From positions 1-14,299 of the forward strand of contig USBA01000027.1 of assembly GCA_900552735.1 (NCBI GenBank): a DNA stretch of 14,299 nt, read 5' to 3'. Below the pieces are notes generated by a model. It had not been told where the DNA came from. It saw only the letters and a program-made list of their open reading frames with translations, and did not search any database. Shown here in pieces: positions 12,858 to 14,299 of this stretch. The stretch's first letter is position 1, and every line of letters starts with the position of its first letter. Source of the DNA: an uncultured Collinsella sp. GTDB lineage: Bacteria > Actinomycetota > Coriobacteriia > Coriobacteriales > Coriobacteriaceae. The position numbers and the translations under genes are program-made.

Positions 12858-13307
12858 ATGCAGCTTCACGATCTTACTCCCGCGCCCGGTTCCACCAAGA
12901 ACCGCAAGCGCGTCGGCCGTGGCAATTCTTCGGGTCACGGCACCACTTCTGGCCGCGGCCAGAAGGGCCAGGGTTCCCGCTCTGGTGGCACCAAGGGTGC
13001 CGGCTTCGAGGGTGGCCAGACTCCGCTGGCCATGCGCCTGCCCAAGCTTCCGGGCTTCCGCAACCCCCGTCGTATCGAGTACACCGCTGTCAACGTCGAG
13101 CGTCTCGAGCGTAAGTTCGAGGACGGCGCTGTGATCGACGGTGCCGCTCTTAAGGCCGCTCGCATCACCAAGAGCGAGTTCGAGCCCGTCAAGGTGCTCG
13201 GCAATGGTGAGCTCACCAAGAAGTTCACGGTCAAGGTCGACAAGGTCAGCGCCTCTGCGCAGGCCAAGATCGAGGCCGCCGGCGGAAAGGTCGAGCTGCC
13301 GTGCTAA
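12858..13307 (+). CDS. rplO: 50S ribosomal protein L15
   Basis: A 149-residue protein with the Gly/Arg/Lys-rich L15 N-terminus (about 19-50, e.g. GRGQKGQGSRSGG) and RLPKLPGFRNP at 60-70. L15 is a late assembly protein of the large subunit. The start is ATG 12858, three bases after the rpmD stop, with AGAGGAG at 12845-12851. Its last two codons overlap the secY start in GTGCTAA. Confidence 0.97.
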   Translation: MQLHDLTPAPGSTKNRKRVGRGNSSGHGTTSGRGQKGQGSRSGGTKGAGFEGGQTPLAMRLPKLPGFRNPRRIEYTAVNVERLERKFEDGAVIDGAALKAARITKSEFEPVKVLGNGELTKKFTVKVDKVSASAQAKIEAAGGKVELPC

Positions 13308-14299
13308 ATGGTCTTAAGAATGCTTTCCGCATCAAAGAACTGCGCGAAAAGATTCTTTTTACCATAGCTATGCTCGTCGTGTACCGCATTGGTGCGCACG
13401 TTCCTGTGCCCGGCATTCCCTTTCAGGGGATGCTGGGCCTTTTCTCGACCGGGAGCAACTCGGTCGCCGCAGGTGCTATGGCCCTCCTGAATCTTTTCTC
13501 TGGTGGCGCGTTGAGCTATGTCTCGGTGTTCTCTTTGGGCATCATGCCGTACATCACGAGCTCGATTATCCTCCAGATGCTCCAGGCCGTCGTGCCTTCC
13601 CTGCATGAGCTTGCCCGCGAGGGCGAGGTCGGTCAGACCAAGATTACGCAGTATTCGCGTTACCTCACCTTGGCTCTGGCTATCCTCAACTCCGTGGGTT
13701 ACCTCTTCCTCTTTAAGAGCTTCGGCATCAGCTTTAATGGCGCCGGTGCTCCCGAGATCATCTTCGACCTCATGATCGTCGGTACGCTCACCGCGGGCGC
13801 CATGCTGATCATGTGGATTGGTGAGCTCATCACCCAGCGTGGTATCGGCAATGGCATGTCGCTGATCATCTTCGCGAACATCATGGCCGGTCTGCCGCAG
13901 GCTATCTTCTCCAGCACCGAGGGCAATGCCGGTGGCATCATCACCATGGTGATCATCTGCGCCATCATCCTGCTGGTTATCCCGCTGATTGTTTTCCTTG
14001 AGCGCGGCCAGCGCCGCATCCCGGTCTCCTACGCCAAGCGCGTCGTGGGCCGTCGCATGATGGGTGGCCAGACCACCTACCTGCCCATCAAGGTCAACAC
14101 CGCGGGCGTCGTGCCGATCATCTTCGCTTCGGCGCTGCTGTACTTCCCGGCTCAGATTGCCGTGTTCTTCCCCGGCATCGGCTGGATCCAGGCAGTTGCC
14201 TCTGCGCTTTCGACCGGTTGGCTCAATTGGGTGCTTAACGTTGTCCTCATCGTGTTCTTCGCGTACTTCTACACCTCCATGGTGTTCAATCCCGAGGAG
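13301..14299 (+). CDS. secY: Preprotein translocase subunit SecY (3' truncated by the window)
   Basis: The frame starts at GTG 13301, overlaps the rplO stop by 7 bases and stays open to the window end: 333 of about 430 codons. The N-terminus MLNGLKNAFRIKELREKILF is typical of SecY. Signature GIMPYITSSIILQML is at 80-94, and the cytoplasmic loop ERGQRRIPV at 234-242 is followed by the PIKVNTAGVVPI stretch. SecY is the channel of the Sec translocon in the cytoplasmic membrane. GGAAAGG (13284-13290) serves as ribosome binding site within rplO. The ATG at 13308 is out of frame and stops after 19 codons, so GTG 13301 is preferred. Overlap with rplO implies translational coupling. Confidence 0.95.
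   Translation, partial: MLNGLKNAFRIKELREKILFTIAMLVVYRIGAHVPVPGIPFQGMLGLFSTGSNSVAAGAMALLNLFSGGALSYVSVFSLGIMPYITSSIILQMLQAVVPSLHELAREGEVGQTKITQYSRYLTLALAILNSVGYLFLFKSFGISFNGAGAPEIIFDLMIVGTLTAGAMLIMWIGELITQRGIGNGMSLIIFANIMAGLPQAIFSSTEGNAGGIITMVIICAIILLVIPLIVFLERGQRRIPVSYAKRVVGRRMMGGQTTYLPIKVNTAGVVPIIFASALLYFPAQIAVFFPGIGWIQAVASALSTGWLNWVLNVVLIVFFAYFYTSMVFNPEE

Noticed and set aside
13308..13367. ATG right after the rplO stop as secY start
   Set aside because: This frame stops after 19 codons; GTG 13301 opens the frame that encodes SecY.

Overview
The window (about 60 % G+C by eye) looks like a chromosomal piece of a high-GC Gram-positive gut anaerobe, most likely of the class Coriobacteriia (Collinsella/Olsenella-like). 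This is inferred from gene content (selenium-dependent molybdenum hydroxylase maturation genes, anaerobic purine catabolism, zinc-type S14), GTG starts and strong AAGGAG ribosome binding sites. The genus is not proven by the sequence.

Region 1 (1-9468) is a purine/urate-type catabolic block. It holds the tail of a diaminopropionate ammonia-lyase (dpaL/ygeX), the M20 hydrolase YgeY, the knotted carbamoyltransferase YgeW, the cytidylyltransferase MocA/YgfJ, a D-hydantoinase/dihydropyrimidinase (HyuA/YgeZ), YqeC (reverse strand), YqeB, an XdhC-family protein and an NCS2 purine permease. YgeX, YgeY, YgeW and HyuA homologues belong to the gene set linked to anaerobic urate breakdown in gut bacteria. 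MocA, YqeB, YqeC and XdhC would mature the molybdenum (probably selenium-dependent) hydroxylase that feeds this pathway, and the permease would bring in the purine. The hydroxylase itself, YgfK and SsnA are not in the window and may lie upstream of position 1.

Region 2 (9469-9775) is a 307-base gene-free junction. It holds a palindromic repeat that doubles as a terminator, a promoter and a structured leader.

Region 3 (9776-14299) is the distal half of the spc ribosomal protein operon: rplE, rpsZ, rpsH, rplF, rplR, rpsE, rpmD, rplO and the first 333 codons of secY. The usual upstream partners rplN-rplX are not next to rplE, so the operon is split at this point. Several intercistronic gaps carry strong hairpins.

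Three dispersed copies of an exactly 67-bp palindromic element (5177-5243, 7971-8037, 9482-9548) sit just 3' of hyuA, the xdhC-like gene and the permease. The other notable observations are: amide replacements of two normally acidic transport residues in the permease; palindromes in two promoter regions; and a sharp codon-usage contrast between ygeY (like the ribosomal genes) and mocA/hyuA.
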